A stretch of 64,000 nucleotides of DNA from Gammaproteobacteria bacterium. GTDB lineage: Bacteria; Pseudomonadota; Gammaproteobacteria; Pseudomonadales; Azotimanducaceae. Of this stretch, positions 25,304-34,548 are shown one piece after another. Every line of letters starts with the position of its first letter. The first letter of the stretch is position 1. The notes under the pieces were generated by a model. It did no database searches. It was not told the DNA's origin and saw only the letters and a list, made by a program, of their open reading frames with translations. The stretch spans positions 1-64,000 of the forward strand of contig JAPOWH010000002.1 of the NCBI GenBank assembly GCA_026707735.1, in the 5' to 3' direction. The translations under genes were made by a program, and so were the position numbers.

Positions 25304-27652
25304 CTATCCTCCTTGAGCTGCTCGCCATACGGTTTCTGGATTCGCCGGCATTGCTAGATTCTTTACTCCAAGCGCATCGGTCATTGCGTTCATCACTGCC
25401 GCAGTCGCTCCGATCGCGCCGGCCTCTCCGCATCCCTTCACACCGAGAGGATTGTGAGTGCAGGGCGTCACCGTCGTGTCGACAGTGAAGTCGGGCAAGT
25501 CGTCGGCGCGAGGCATGGTGTAGTCCATGTAGGACCCCGTGACCAATTGGCCGTCTGAATCGTAGATGCCATGCTCCAAGAGAGCTTGGCCGATTCCCTG
25601 GGCCAGACCACCGTGCACTTGACCTTCCACGATCATGGGATTTATGACGTTGCCGAAGTCATCCACGGCAACGAACGAGACGATCTCAGTGCAACCTGTT
25701 TGGGGATCGATTTCGACCTCGCAAATGTGTGTGCCGGCAGGGTAGGTGAAGTTCGCGGGATCGTAGAAAGCCTTTTCCGATAGTCCTGGTTCAAGTTCAT
25801 CGAGCGGGAAGTTTCCGGGAACGTATGCTGAGAATGCCACTTCGCCGAAAGCCAGGGATTCGTTGGAATCGGGAATGGTGAATATTCCGTCGTCGAACGA
25901 AACGTTTTCTTCTTCGCTCTGCAACATGTGAGCGGCAATCTTTTTGCCCTTGGTAATGATCTTGTCGGTAGCAGTGGCGATTGCTGACCCCCCGACTGCT
26001 ATTGATCTGGAACCATATGTGCCTAAGCCGTAATCGGATCTACGCGTATCGCCATGAACGACGGAGACATTTTCGAACGGAATTCCCAGCTTGTCGGATA
26101 CGAGCTGGGCAAAAGTTGTCTCGTGCCCCTGGCCATGGCTGTGAGCACCGGTCATGACAGTTACGGAGCCTGTGACGTCGACCCTAACCTCCGCGGACTC
26201 GAACAGACCGACGCCCGCCCCTAGCGACAATGCCACCTGGGATGGTGCCAGTCCACAAGCTTCGATGTAGCAGGAGAATCCCAGTCCACGCCGCTTTCCT
26301 TCCGCCTCCGATTGAGCTTTCCTTGCCGCGAATCCTGAGTAGCCAGCAAGATCGAGTGCTCGGTCCAGGCTAGCTTCGTAGTTGCCTGTGTCATAGGTCA
26401 GGGCAACCGGCGTTTCATAGGGAAATTCGTCTGGTCTAATGAAATTGCGGCGTCGGAGTTCGCTGGGATCCATGTTCAGCTCTCGGGCTGCCGTCTCGAC
26501 GATGCGTTCAACGACGTAGGTAGCTTCGGGTCTTCCTGCTCCACGATATGCGTCTACCGGCGCAGTGTTGGTGAACACAGCTTGCACCTCGACGTGGATG
26601 GCAGGCGTCTTGTATTGGCCAGCCATGAGTGTTCCGTAGAGGTAGGTTGGCACACTTGAAGCAAAGGTTGAAAGGTACGCACCCATGTTGGCGATTGTCT
26701 GGACTCGTAGACCAAGAAATTCGCCCTCTTCCGAAAGCGCCAGCTCAGCGTGGGTAACGTGGTCTCTGCCGTGCGCGTCAGCCAGGAATGACTCGGACCG
26801 TTCGGCGGTCCACTTCACGGGACGGCCAACCCTTGCGGATGCCCAAATCACCGCCGTCTCCTCCGCATACACGAAGATCTTCGAGCCAAATCCACCTCCG
26901 ACGTCGGGTGAAATGACGTGCAACTTCGCTTCCGGCGCTACGTTCACAAAAGCCGCCAGAACAAGGCGCTCCAAATGCGGATTCTGCGACGTTGTGTAGA
27001 GCGTGTAGGACTCGGACGCCGGGTCAAAGGAACCCAGAGCAGCACGAGGCTCTATCGCATTAGGAATCAGCCGATTGTTGACGATGTCAATTTTCGCAAT
27101 GTGAGCAGCTTGCTCAAATGCCGCATCGGTGGCGTCTCTGTCGCCCAGTTCCCAATCGTACGAACGATTCGACGGAACGCTCTCGTGAATTTGCTCGCTT
27201 TGAGTGGCTGTGGCCACGTCCATTACGGCCGTTTGCAGCTCGAAGTCTGCGCTAACAGCTTCCGCGCCGCTCTTCGCCGCTTCGGGTGTTTCACCGATCA
27301 CCAGCGCGTAGGGCTCACCCACGTAGTTGACGCTCTGTGTAGCAATAGGCGGGTGCGGCGGTGCGATCATGTCTGATCCATCCTTCGATTTCACCAACCA
27401 TCCACAGGGGAGATCGCCAATTTCATCCTGCGCAAGATCCGCACCTACAAAAACATCGACAACACCATTCATCTCTCTAGCTTGGGAAGTGTCAATGCTC
27501 CTGATGGTCGCTCGCGGATGTGGCGATCGGACAAACGCACAGTAGGTTTGACCTGGAAGATTGATGTCGTCGGTGTACCGGCCAGTGCCGGTAATGAATC
27601 GGGCATCTTCTTTTCTCTTTACAGATGCCCCAATTCCGGTGTGTTCTGCCAT
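25304..27652 (-). CDS. Molybdopterin-binding large subunit, form II (CoxL-like)
   Basis: A 782-residue protein of the xanthine dehydrogenase/CoxL family, preceded by GGAGGG five bases before its ATG. The active-site loop reads [10 protein letters not shown], which is the form II signature; genuine form I CO dehydrogenases carry AYXCSFR with the copper-binding cysteine. Other Mo-cofactor motifs are GGGFGSK and [10 protein letters not shown]. The end contains [12 protein letters not shown] with the conserved catalytic glutamate. It therefore probably hydroxylates an aromatic, heterocyclic or aldehyde substrate rather than oxidising CO. It lies between the iron-sulfur and FAD subunit genes. Confidence 0.92.
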   Translation of the reverse strand: MAEHTGIGASVKRKEDARFITGTGRYTDDINLPGQTYCAFVRSPHPRATIRSIDTSQAREMNGVVDVFVGADLAQDEIGDLPCGWLVKSKDGSDMIAPPHPPIATQSVNYVGEPYALVIGETPEAAKSGAEAVSADFELQTAVMDVATATQSEQIHESVPSNRSYDWELGDRDATDAAFEQAAHIAKIDIVNNRLIPNAIEPRAALGSFDPASESYTLYTTSQNPHLERLVLAAFVNVAPEAKLHVISPDVGGGFGSKIFVYAEETAVIWASARVGRPVKWTAERSESFLADAHGRDHVTHAELALSEEGEFLGLRVQTIANMGAYLSTFASSVPTYLYGTLMAGQYKTPAIHVEVQAVFTNTAPVDAYRGAGRPEATYVVERIVETAARELNMDPSELRRRNFIRPDEFPYETPVALTYDTGNYEASLDRALDLAGYSGFAARKAQSEAEGKRRGLGFSCYIEACGLAPSQVALSLGAGVGLFESAEVRVDVTGSVTVMTGAHSHGQGHETTFAQLVSDKLGIPFENVSVVHGDTRRSDYGLGTYGSRSIAVGGSAIATATDKIITKGKKIAAHMLQSEEENVSFDDGIFTIPDSNESLAFGEVAFSAYVPGNFPLDELEPGLSEKAFYDPANFTYPAGTHICEVEIDPQTGCTEIVSFVAVDDFGNVINPMIVEGQVHGGLAQGIGQALLEHGIYDSDGQLVTGSYMDYTMPRADDLPDFTVDTTVTPCTHNPLGVKGCGEAGAIGATAAVMNAMTDALGVKNLAMPANPETVWRAAQGG

Positions 27653-27661
27653 TTTTCCCTC

Positions 27662-28123
27662 CTACATCCGCTGCTTGGCGTCTAGCACAGCTTTGACGAT
27701 GTTGTGGTATCCCGTGCACCGGCAGAAGTTGCCATCCAAGCCCTTCCTCACTTGCTCGCCGTCAAGTTCATCGGATTCATTGACTAGCCCGATGGCTGCC
27801 ATGATCATGCCTGGAGTGCAAAAGCCGCACTGAAGAGCGTGATGTTCCCGGAAGGCCTCCTGCATAGGATGCAGATCTCCAGGTTCGCCAATTCCCTCGA
27901 TTGTGGTTATTTCGCAGCCTTCCGCTTGAGCCGTCAGCACGGTGCAAGCCTTCACCGCTTTACGGTCCATGTGAATGGTGCAAGAGCCACATTGGCTGGT
28001 GTCGCAGCCTATGTGGGTACCTGTCAGATTCAACTGATCCCGCAAGGTCTCGGAAAGTAGCGAAGAGTCTTCCACGGAAAGAGAGTGTTTCTTTCCGTTA
28101 ACCCTAAGTGTTAGGTCAACCAT
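27662..28123 (-). CDS. [2Fe-2S] small subunit of a molybdenum hydroxylase (CoxS-like)
   Basis: A 153-residue protein with both iron-sulfur clusters of the family. The plant-ferredoxin-like N-terminal cluster is in CDTSQCGSC plus a following Cys, and the four-helix domain has CGFCTPG and CRCTGYHNIV. It passes electrons from the molybdenum centre to FAD. It precedes the large-subunit gene by nine bases and follows the CoxG-like gene by 20 bases, so all lie on one transcript. Confidence 0.92.
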   Translation of the reverse strand: MVDLTLRVNGKKHSLSVEDSSLLSETLRDQLNLTGTHIGCDTSQCGSCTIHMDRKAVKACTVLTAQAEGCEITTIEGIGEPGDLHPMQEAFREHHALQCGFCTPGMIMAAIGLVNESDELDGEQVRKGLDGNFCRCTGYHNIVKAVLDAKQRM

Positions 28124-28143
28124 AAGATTCTCCTTGGATTGAT

Positions 28144-28590
28144 CTATTCATTCGCAGTCCAACGGTCAACGAACTTCTCGAAGAACTGCGCAGCCATTTT
28201 GTTGGTCACCCCGTTTATAAGTCTCGAACCGATTTGGGCGAGCTTGCCTCCCACAATTCCCGAGACCTCATACGATAACTTTGTAGAGGATTCCTCCTCC
28301 TGCAATGATATGTGCGCGACTCCTTTGCCGAAGCCGGCCGCTCCGCCAGTGGCGCTAACTTCAAGTGTATAGCCACTTAGTTCGACAACATCCACCATGC
28401 GAATGTTGGCGGAGAAGTTTGCGCGTACTGGTCCGACATGCGCTCGGATCTTGGCTACATAATCGGTCGTTGTAGAGCGAGACATTTCCTGGCAACCATC
28501 TATGCACTCCTTGAGCACGTCAGGATCCTGCAACGCATTCCACACCTCCTCTAGAGGTGCGGGGATGTCCGCTTCGCCCTGAAGTTCCAA
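28144..28590 (-). CDS. CoxG-like SRPBCC-domain protein
   Basis: A 148-residue protein beginning at TTG 28590 with AAGGAG about six bases upstream. MELQGEADIPAPLEEVWNAL and the following DPDVLKECIDGCQ are typical of CoxG, a START/SRPBCC-fold protein encoded with CO dehydrogenase-like operons. CoxG proteins are implicated in membrane anchoring of the enzyme or in delivery of menaquinone. The usual C-terminal membrane-binding extension of long CoxG proteins is absent here. As first gene of the coupled S-L-M set it probably supports electron transfer from that enzyme. Confidence 0.88.
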   Translation of the reverse strand: MELQGEADIPAPLEEVWNALQDPDVLKECIDGCQEMSRSTTTDYVAKIRAHVGPVRANFSANIRMVDVVELSGYTLEVSATGGAAGFGKGVAHISLQEEESSTKLSYEVSGIVGGKLAQIGSRLINGVTNKMAAQFFEKFVDRWTANE

Positions 28591-28661
28591 GAGGTCTCCT
28601 TCCCTAGTCTAGATGGAGGCGTCCGCACATTGATTTCTTGGGACCACGACCACATCGATCC

Positions 28662-28680
28662 ATTGATCCGATGGATCAAT
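28662..28680. promoter_or_regulatory. Perfect 8-3-8 inverted repeat upstream of the molybdenum hydroxylase operon
   Basis: ATTGATCC, spacer GAT, GGATCAAT lies about 70 bases upstream of the CoxG-like start, between it and the nitroreductase gene. Flanking GATCC/GGTCC copies extend the symmetry weakly. The position suits an operator for a dimeric regulator, but no regulator gene is adjacent. It shares the 8-3-8 geometry of the repeat upstream of the RND-ABC operon but not its half-site. Confidence 0.45.
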
Positions 28681-28764
28681 CGGTCCATCTACCATGATAA
28701 CGCCTGCACACAAATACGAACTATCGTAGAGAGGAGAATTGCAGTCCAGCAATATTGAAAAAAC

Positions 28765-29427
28765 CTACTCAAACTCGTTGCCGTTGAAACTGTCCACGGT
28801 GGTAAAGCTTGAGACCGGATTCCGCGATAGCTTGGTGAGTTGCTTGACGGGCTTGCCAAGGGGAAGAAGAGCGGAAACTGCATATTGATCTGGAATGTTG
28901 AACAACTCCTTGATTTCCGGCTCGTGCGGCGCTAGGAAAGTTGTCAATGTCCCGCCATAGCCTTCGCATCTCGCGGCGAGCAGGATGTTCCACGCGAATG
29001 GATAGATCGATGCGCCGGACACCACTCCCACTCGGTCGAGGTCGCTGTCCATGGATGCAACTACGGTCAAATCCACTAGAACCAGCAAGAGAACGGGCGC
29101 CTCGACGAGTTGTGTCACATAGGACGGGGCAAGGTTCGCAGCGTCAATTTGCGCTTGAGTAACCTGACTCGGATGGATCGTGTTGTAGGGATTCTCTCCT
29201 GCCGCGACCTGTGCACGGTAGCGACTCATGACAGCCGTGATGAAAGGAACCAAGGCTCGCCGCTTGGCCTCGTCTCGTATCACTATGACCTTCCAGCCCT
29301 GCCTGTTGCCTCCACTGGGAGCAAATCGCGCATTGTCGAGGATACGAGCAAGAACCTCTTCGGGCACATCGTCGGTTGTGAACTCTCGGGCTGCAAAGGT
29401 TGTTCGCATCGCGTCGTAAAGATCCAT
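28765..29427 (-). CDS. Nitroreductase-family flavoprotein
   Basis: I prefer the ATG at 29427 (220 residues) because AAAGGAAA lies about 11 bases upstream; a TTG three codons earlier is too near it. The FMN-binding motif RFAPSGGNRQGWKVIVI around residue 35 and the C-terminal LPLGKP are diagnostic. These homodimeric enzymes use NAD(P)H to reduce nitro groups, quinones or enones. It is on the same strand as the CoxG-like gene but separated by 174 bases that include an inverted repeat, so it is probably a separate unit. The role within the nearby catabolic cluster is an inference. Confidence 0.87.
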   Translation of the reverse strand: MDLYDAMRTTFAAREFTTDDVPEEVLARILDNARFAPSGGNRQGWKVIVIRDEAKRRALVPFITAVMSRYRAQVAAGENPYNTIHPSQVTQAQIDAANLAPSYVTQLVEAPVLLLVLVDLTVVASMDSDLDRVGVVSGASIYPFAWNILLAARCEGYGGTLTTFLAPHEPEIKELFNIPDQYAVSALLPLGKPVKQLTKLSRNPVSSFTTVDSFNGNEFE

Positions 29428-29655
29428 GTCAGGCAATTTCCTTTCGGTCAGGCTTTAGGGTTCATAAAAATTCAGACGTGGAGCATACCAATCGCAACCG
29501 GCAATCTCTAGGCTAGTCTACCGATGCAACAGTGCCTTATGCTCTGACTGGATCGACGCCTCCCAACAAAAGTCTTACTATTCGGGTATGAGGCCGACCA
29601 CTTGCTTCAGCTAGAGTAGCGGTAGCCTCTACGCTTTGGCTATCGACACAACCTT

Positions 29656-31260
29656 GTGGCTACAGAAACGCTCTTAGCTAGGACATTCGGCTCATCTCGT
29701 TTGGCAAGCGCGATTGGCACATTTCTCGTGCTGACCGTTTGCACTACTGAAATACATGCAGACGTTGCTGAAGAATCTGTAGAGCCGGATGCAATAGACC
29801 CACAATCTCTAACCACTCTGCGGCTTGGACCATCCGCGCTCAGTTCTGTATTCGAAACTCAAGAGTTGCTTTCAGACACGTCCTGCAGAATGAAAGTTGG
29901 TGCGGTGGAAACCCGCGGTTTGGCAGTCGTTTGGATTAGGCGAAACAGATACACCCACTTTCAGGTCGTCGATTCAAATGGTGTCGCATTTGAAGGCGGC
30001 TTCGAATCCCGAAGCATACGAACCAAATACCAGCTTGGCCGGAATCCCCAAGGTGACATCATTCTTGGGTTTGTCGAAAACGGCGATCTACATATTGTCA
30101 ACAATGGGCTGACAATTCACTCTGACCACAGGTCGAATTCCGCCAGTGATTGGGGGATTGCGCGCAATGGGTCAAGATTCTTCAAGGTCAGTCTTCACGA
30201 CTCCACGAAAACGATTGAAGTAGGAAATTCGCAGGGAAAGATTCTCAAGTCACGTACCCTTCCATTGCGACAGGATGAGCGGATCATGCTAGCGTCGTGG
30301 CCATCTCAAAGGCAGGGCCACTACTTTACAAGAGACTACCGAGATATCGAGTTCTTTAGTATCTCAGAACCGAATGCACGAACCTTCTATAGCGCGGACT
30401 CGAAACACAACAGTCCGTTCGAAAAGTCACGGGATTTGACGGGCCTCGGTACTGTCCGATTCGAATCGAGGAATGTCGCGTACATGCTAAGTGTTGAGCG
30501 AGACGAGAGGGGATTCGGTGGCAAGGTTTCTGTTACCAAGAGACAGTGGATTGAGCGTGATTCGCAAGAAGCCTCTAACGACCTATGGACAAGATCCTTT
30601 GACATACCACATTTAGTCTCGATGTCTCTTTCCAAAGGCGGCAAATATGTAATAGTGCATGCATTGAACATACATGTATTGGATTCCAATACAGGAGAAT
30701 CTCTGCTAGCCCATCCGACTACACGAAATCTCGCTCTACAAGTAGCTGGCGTTCAGGAAGACTCAGTTTGGGGAGAAGCACGGTTGCTTGTTTACGAAGA
30801 ATATCGCAATCTTTCAAGAGAACTATTGAGTGAGGTTCAGGACTCCGAAGATATCGTGCCCATTTGGGATGGGTCGACTCGGCACGGCATCTCACTAGCT
30901 AGTCTGGAGGTGGTAGACGACACGCTGAGATTTGTGACCACGCCTTGGAACATCATGCGAGATGAGTGCAGAAGATACGGAAAGAACAGCGCTTCATTCG
31001 ACGAACACTGCATCGAAACTATGAAGGCGGCAACGCTGGATGAGTGTGATTCCCTGAGCAACGTGTATGCAAAAAACAAGTGTAGAGAAGACTTGACAGA
31101 GCTTAACATCGTCTACACGTTTGATCTCACGTCCTCGAGCAAAGATTCACGACCACAAGGAAGATTTGCCATTCCAGCCGATGATCGTTGCTATGCTGCG
31201 ATTCCTGGTTGGGGAGGATTGCAATGGACCGATGGAGAGCTCACTTACGTGACTGATTGA
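29656..31260 (+). CDS. Secreted protein of unknown function
   Basis: A 534-residue protein starting at GTG 29656. Residues about 14-35 form a signal peptide ending near EIHADVAEES. The rest has many short beta-like segments (for example GKYVIVHALNIHVLDSNTGE) that suggest a beta-propeller or similar all-beta fold, but I recognise no family. Cysteines are confined to one N-terminal position and a C-terminal region (DECRRYG, DEHCIE, LDECDS, KNKCRED, DDRCYAA), which implies disulfides in the periplasm. It stands alone and converges on the GPH-family transporter gene, with a run of nine T bases in the short gap between them. Confidence 0.65.
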   Translation: MATETLLARTFGSSRLASAIGTFLVLTVCTTEIHADVAEESVEPDAIDPQSLTTLRLGPSALSSVFETQELLSDTSCRMKVGAVETRGLAVVWIRRNRYTHFQVVDSNGVAFEGGFESRSIRTKYQLGRNPQGDIILGFVENGDLHIVNNGLTIHSDHRSNSASDWGIARNGSRFFKVSLHDSTKTIEVGNSQGKILKSRTLPLRQDERIMLASWPSQRQGHYFTRDYRDIEFFSISEPNARTFYSADSKHNSPFEKSRDLTGLGTVRFESRNVAYMLSVERDERGFGGKVSVTKRQWIERDSQEASNDLWTRSFDIPHLVSMSLSKGGKYVIVHALNIHVLDSNTGESLLAHPTTRNLALQVAGVQEDSVWGEARLLVYEEYRNLSRELLSEVQDSEDIVPIWDGSTRHGISLASLEVVDDTLRFVTTPWNIMRDECRRYGKNSASFDEHCIETMKAATLDECDSLSNVYAKNKCREDLTELNIVYTFDLTSSSKDSRPQGRFAIPADDRCYAAIPGWGGLQWTDGELTYVTD

Positions 31261-31348
31261 GCATGCGCTTAAAAAGAGGAAGCTCGAAGCACAGAAATTT
31301 TTTTTTCGGCTTGTTGCGGTAGAGTCTTCGTAGTTTGAGACGCTAGCT

Positions 31349-32776
31349 CTACTCGGCAGCTGCGCTGTCCCTTCGTTGAGCCAATTGCTCCAAATTGGTG
31401 GTGTGATCCCTTCGGCCGATCCGATACAACCAAACCAGCACTATTGCCACTAGATTCAGTCCGCACCAAAGCGGAAGAAAGAGTGTAGCGAGATTCACGC
31501 GGTGAGCCATGGTCATATCTGCTGCGGATACCACCGTATCCATCCCAACGAAGGTCAAGATTAGGCCGGCAGAGAGAATTCCTCCTGCCGAAATGGCCTT
31601 TGAACCGAATGCCCGTGTTGCAAAGAACAGGCCTTCCGAACGCCGAGCAGTGCTGATTTCGCTGTCCTCCACGACGTCGGCCATCATGGAGTCCATCATC
31701 ATGGCTCCAATAATGATGCAAGCGACTTCGACCACGATGAACGTCGTGTAAATCGCGAGCGACAGACCGCCTCCAAGTGTCGGCCAGTAACCAGCTAGCA
31801 GCAGGATGTAGGGTATCGGAAAAAGCACGATGTAGGTTAGCGTCGTGTAGATCGCGGCACGTTTCTTCTCCAGTTTCTTGCCCAATAACGGCCCGACGAA
31901 ATAAGCAAGGATTGGAGCGATAAGTACTGCAATGGCTGTAATGCCAATCTGCACTTCTGTGAATCCAAAGAAAAACCTAGTGTTGTAGATGTATAGGGCC
32001 GTACTCAATCCTCCGGCTATGCCGCTTACCAAGCCGTAGCCGAACAGGGTTGCGAAATTCCGATTGCGCAATGACTGAATCATTTGCTGGAATTCGCGCC
32101 AGATTTCGGACACGCGAAAGCTCTCGCTCGGCTGAGGCAAGCTCATCGCGTAGCGCTGCGTTCCCAATGACGAAATGATGATGGTCAATGCGATCGCAAC
32201 TGCGCCGACAGTGGAGAAGATCTTGTAGCCAGTGTGAGAATCCAGTCCGTACACACCTACCCAAAAAAGGAAATTGATGCAATGGATGCCGTTTCCACCG
32301 TACCAACCCAGTGTTTGACGAAGAGCCAGCCACCTGCTCCTTCGGTCGTAGTCGGATTCGAGCTCGGGGAGTTGCGCCACCGATGGAACTTCGACCAGCG
32401 TAGTACCGGTCCGAATTACGATGGCTAGCACGAGGAGATACCAAAACCCATTGGATTCGTTGATCTCGAAAGGAGGGTTGAAGACCAGCCAGAAAGAAAG
32501 AGGGAAAATGAGAAGCGACGCATACATAAAGGGATGGCGTCGCCCTAGTCGTGATTTAGTCTTGTCCGACCAATGGCCGAGAATCAAGTCAGACGCTGCG
32601 TCCCATAGAACTGCAATGCCAATGGCCATCGCGGCACTGGCAGCGGGAATGCCAAGAACGCGCGTGGCAAAGACAAGGAGCAGGTAGCTGAATGCGTAGT
32701 TCTTGATGCCGAAAGCAATCGACGCCGAACCGTAGAACCAATGAAGGGGATTGCGTTCAAGCAGCCCTTTGGACAC
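31349..32776 (-). CDS. GPH-family (MelB-like) sugar:cation symporter
   Basis: A major-facilitator protein of about 475 residues with twelve helices. I prefer the GTG at about 32776 because AGGAAG stands six bases upstream; a TTG ten codons earlier lacks a ribosome site. The first cytoplasmic loop reads DLILGHWSDKTKSRLGRRHPFMYAS, which matches the GPH family (melibiose and glycoside permeases), shown here in parts as DLILGHWSDKTKSRLGRRHP. Loop 8-9 and EVACIIIGAMMMDSMMADVV fit as well. It would co-transport a sugar or glycoside with H+ or Na+. It follows pntB by about 20-50 bases and may be read from the transhydrogenase transcript. Confidence 0.85.
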   Translation of the reverse strand: MSKGLLERNPLHWFYGSASIAFGIKNYAFSYLLLVFATRVLGIPAASAAMAIGIAVLWDAASDLILGHWSDKTKSRLGRRHPFMYASLLIFPLSFWLVFNPPFEINESNGFWYLLVLAIVIRTGTTLVEVPSVAQLPELESDYDRRSRWLALRQTLGWYGGNGIHCINFLFWVGVYGLDSHTGYKIFSTVGAVAIALTIIISSLGTQRYAMSLPQPSESFRVSEIWREFQQMIQSLRNRNFATLFGYGLVSGIAGGLSTALYIYNTRFFFGFTEVQIGITAIAVLIAPILAYFVGPLLGKKLEKKRAAIYTTLTYIVLFPIPYILLLAGYWPTLGGGLSLAIYTTFIVVEVACIIIGAMMMDSMMADVVEDSEISTARRSEGLFFATRAFGSKAISAGGILSAGLILTFVGMDTVVSAADMTMAHRVNLATLFLPLWCGLNLVAIVLVWLYRIGRRDHTTNLEQLAQRRDSAAAE

Positions 32777-32824
32777 TATTGACTTCCTGCGGTAGCGGCG
32801 GGCCAATCCATGAGTGGCGGCGAG

Positions 32825-34186
32825 CTAGCCTTTGAACTCGGAGATCATGGCGGAAATGGATGCCTTGGCGTCGCCGAATAACATGCGAGTATTGGCGCCA
32901 AAGAATAGCGGATTGTCGATTCCGGCAAAACCTGATGCCATAGTTCGTTTAAGCACGAAGACGGTCTTTGCCTGATCGACATTGATGATGGGCATCCCGT
33001 AGATTGGGCTGTTCTCATCGGTTCTGGCAGCTGGATTCACCACGTCGTTAGCGCCAATCACGACAGCCACATCGATGGACTCCAGCCGAGGATTGATGTC
33101 GTTCATTTCTATGAGCTGGTCATAGGAGACGTTGGCTTCGGCAAGCAGTACATTCATATGTCCTGGCATGCGTCCCGCAACCGGATGAATGGCGTAGGAT
33201 ACTTCCGTTCCGTGGTCTTCGAGCAATTCGCCAAGTTCGCATAGTACATGCTGCGCCTGGGCGACTGCCATGCCGTAACCAGGTACAAAGGCGACAGATG
33301 AAGCCGCTTCAAGTATCAACGTTGCGTCTTCGGCTGAAATCGGATTGACTTCACCGTCAACCTTGGTTGTGGCTTTGGCAGCGCCAAATCCACTGAACAG
33401 CACGTTCGGCAACGACCGATTCATGGCCTTGCACATGATGTTCGTGAGGATGAATCCGGCTGCTCCAACCAGAGAACCGGAAACGATCAATATGACATTG
33501 TTTATGGCAAACCCCGCGGCACATGCAGCTAGTCCTGAATAGCTGTTGAGCAGCGAAATGACCACAGGCATGTCGGCTCCGCCAATTGGAATGACGGCCA
33601 TGATTCCCAGCAGCAGGGCCAGACCAATTACGGCGTAGAGATAAGGCGAGTCGCTCGCCGGTTCCAGCACGAACATCACGACGCAAACAACGAGCGCGAT
33701 GAGGATTGCCGAATTGACGAAGCGTTGTCCCGCAAACACGAGAGCTCTGCTGGTTATGGTTTCAGACAGCTTGCCCCATGCGATCGCGCTACCTGAGAAT
33801 GTCATTCCTCCAATCACCATGGAAATCATGGCGGTTATCGAAATAAACAGATCTACAGAACCAAAGAGAGCTACCCATCCGACTAGTAGGCTAGCACCCC
33901 CTCCCAAGCCGTTGAACACTGCGACCATTTCCGGCATAGCCGTCATGGCGATTAGCCTGGATGCAGCTACACCCACGACCATCCCAATTGCCGCTCCAAC
34001 CAGAATCCAATTCCAGGAGACAATGTCGTAGGACAAGAGCGTCGCCACGATTGCAATAAGCATTCCAATAGCGGACAGCAAATTGCCTTTTCGTGCTGTC
34101 GATGGCTTGCCTAGCAGCTTCAAGCCAAGAACGAAGAACGCTGCGGCAAATATGTACGCGGCGTTTATGTAGACGTTGCCCAGCAA
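32825..34186 (-). CDS. pntB: NAD(P) transhydrogenase subunit beta
   Basis: A 453-residue inner-membrane protein. Helices fill residues 1 to about 265. The C-terminal NADP(H)-binding domain III follows, with the fingerprint VPGYGMAVAQAQH and the later VVIGANDVVNPAA. It couples hydride transfer from NADH to NADP+ to proton entry, supplying NADPH. It is the third gene of a pntAA-pntAB-pntB operon read on the minus strand, starting at a TTG (34186) 52 bases after pntAB. Confidence 0.96.
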   Translation of the reverse strand: MLGNVYINAAYIFAAAFFVLGLKLLGKPSTARKGNLLSAIGMLIAIVATLLSYDIVSWNWILVGAAIGMVVGVAASRLIAMTAMPEMVAVFNGLGGGASLLVGWVALFGSVDLFISITAMISMVIGGMTFSGSAIAWGKLSETITSRALVFAGQRFVNSAILIALVVCVVMFVLEPASDSPYLYAVIGLALLLGIMAVIPIGGADMPVVISLLNSYSGLAACAAGFAINNVILIVSGSLVGAAGFILTNIMCKAMNRSLPNVLFSGFGAAKATTKVDGEVNPISAEDATLILEAASSVAFVPGYGMAVAQAQHVLCELGELLEDHGTEVSYAIHPVAGRMPGHMNVLLAEANVSYDQLIEMNDINPRLESIDVAVVIGANDVVNPAARTDENSPIYGMPIINVDQAKTVFVLKRTMASGFAGIDNPLFFGANTRMLFGDAKASISAMISEFKG

Positions 34187-34237
34187 GATCTTGGCCCTAG
34201 TCGGCTAGCCGAGGAAGAATGAACGGATTGAGAGGGC

Positions 34238-34531
34238 TTATTTCTTTGCTCCTCGTTTCTTGAACATTCCCAGCATCCGGTCGGTCACGAGGTAGCCGCC
34301 CACGACGTTGATAGTCGCAAAGGTGACTGCTACCACTCCCAATACTGTTGCTAAGAGGGGCGAGGCCGCACCCGCGCCTGCTGCAAGCAAAGCTCCGACC
34401 AAGGTTATGCCCGAGATAGCGTTCGCTCCCGACATCAAAGGTGTGTGGAGAGTCGAAGGCACCTTTGAGATCAGTTCGAATCCCAAGAAGATCGACAAAA
34501 CGAGAATAAGTGCGAGAAATATGACTTCCAC
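34238..34531 (-). CDS. pntAB: NAD(P) transhydrogenase subunit alpha part 2
   Basis: A 97-residue protein with three or four helices, corresponding to the C-terminal membrane part of E. coli PntA, which is separate in many bacteria such as Rhodospirillum. Motifs SKVPSTLHTPLMSGANAISG and the basic tail KKRGAKK are typical. It assembles with PntAA and PntB to form the proton channel. It lies 17 bases after pntAA, so the split is the native three-subunit arrangement and not a broken gene. Confidence 0.95.
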   Translation of the reverse strand: MEVIFLALILVLSIFLGFELISKVPSTLHTPLMSGANAISGITLVGALLAAGAGAASPLLATVLGVVAVTFATINVVGGYLVTDRMLGMFKKRGAKK

Positions 34532-34548
34532 TGGCTAACTGCACTCCT

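Noticed and set aside
25304-28123. Aerobic CO dehydrogenase operon for carboxydotrophy
   Set aside because: The large subunit carries AYRGAGR (form II) and lacks the AYXCSFR loop with the copper-binding cysteine; subunit order also differs from true cox clusters.
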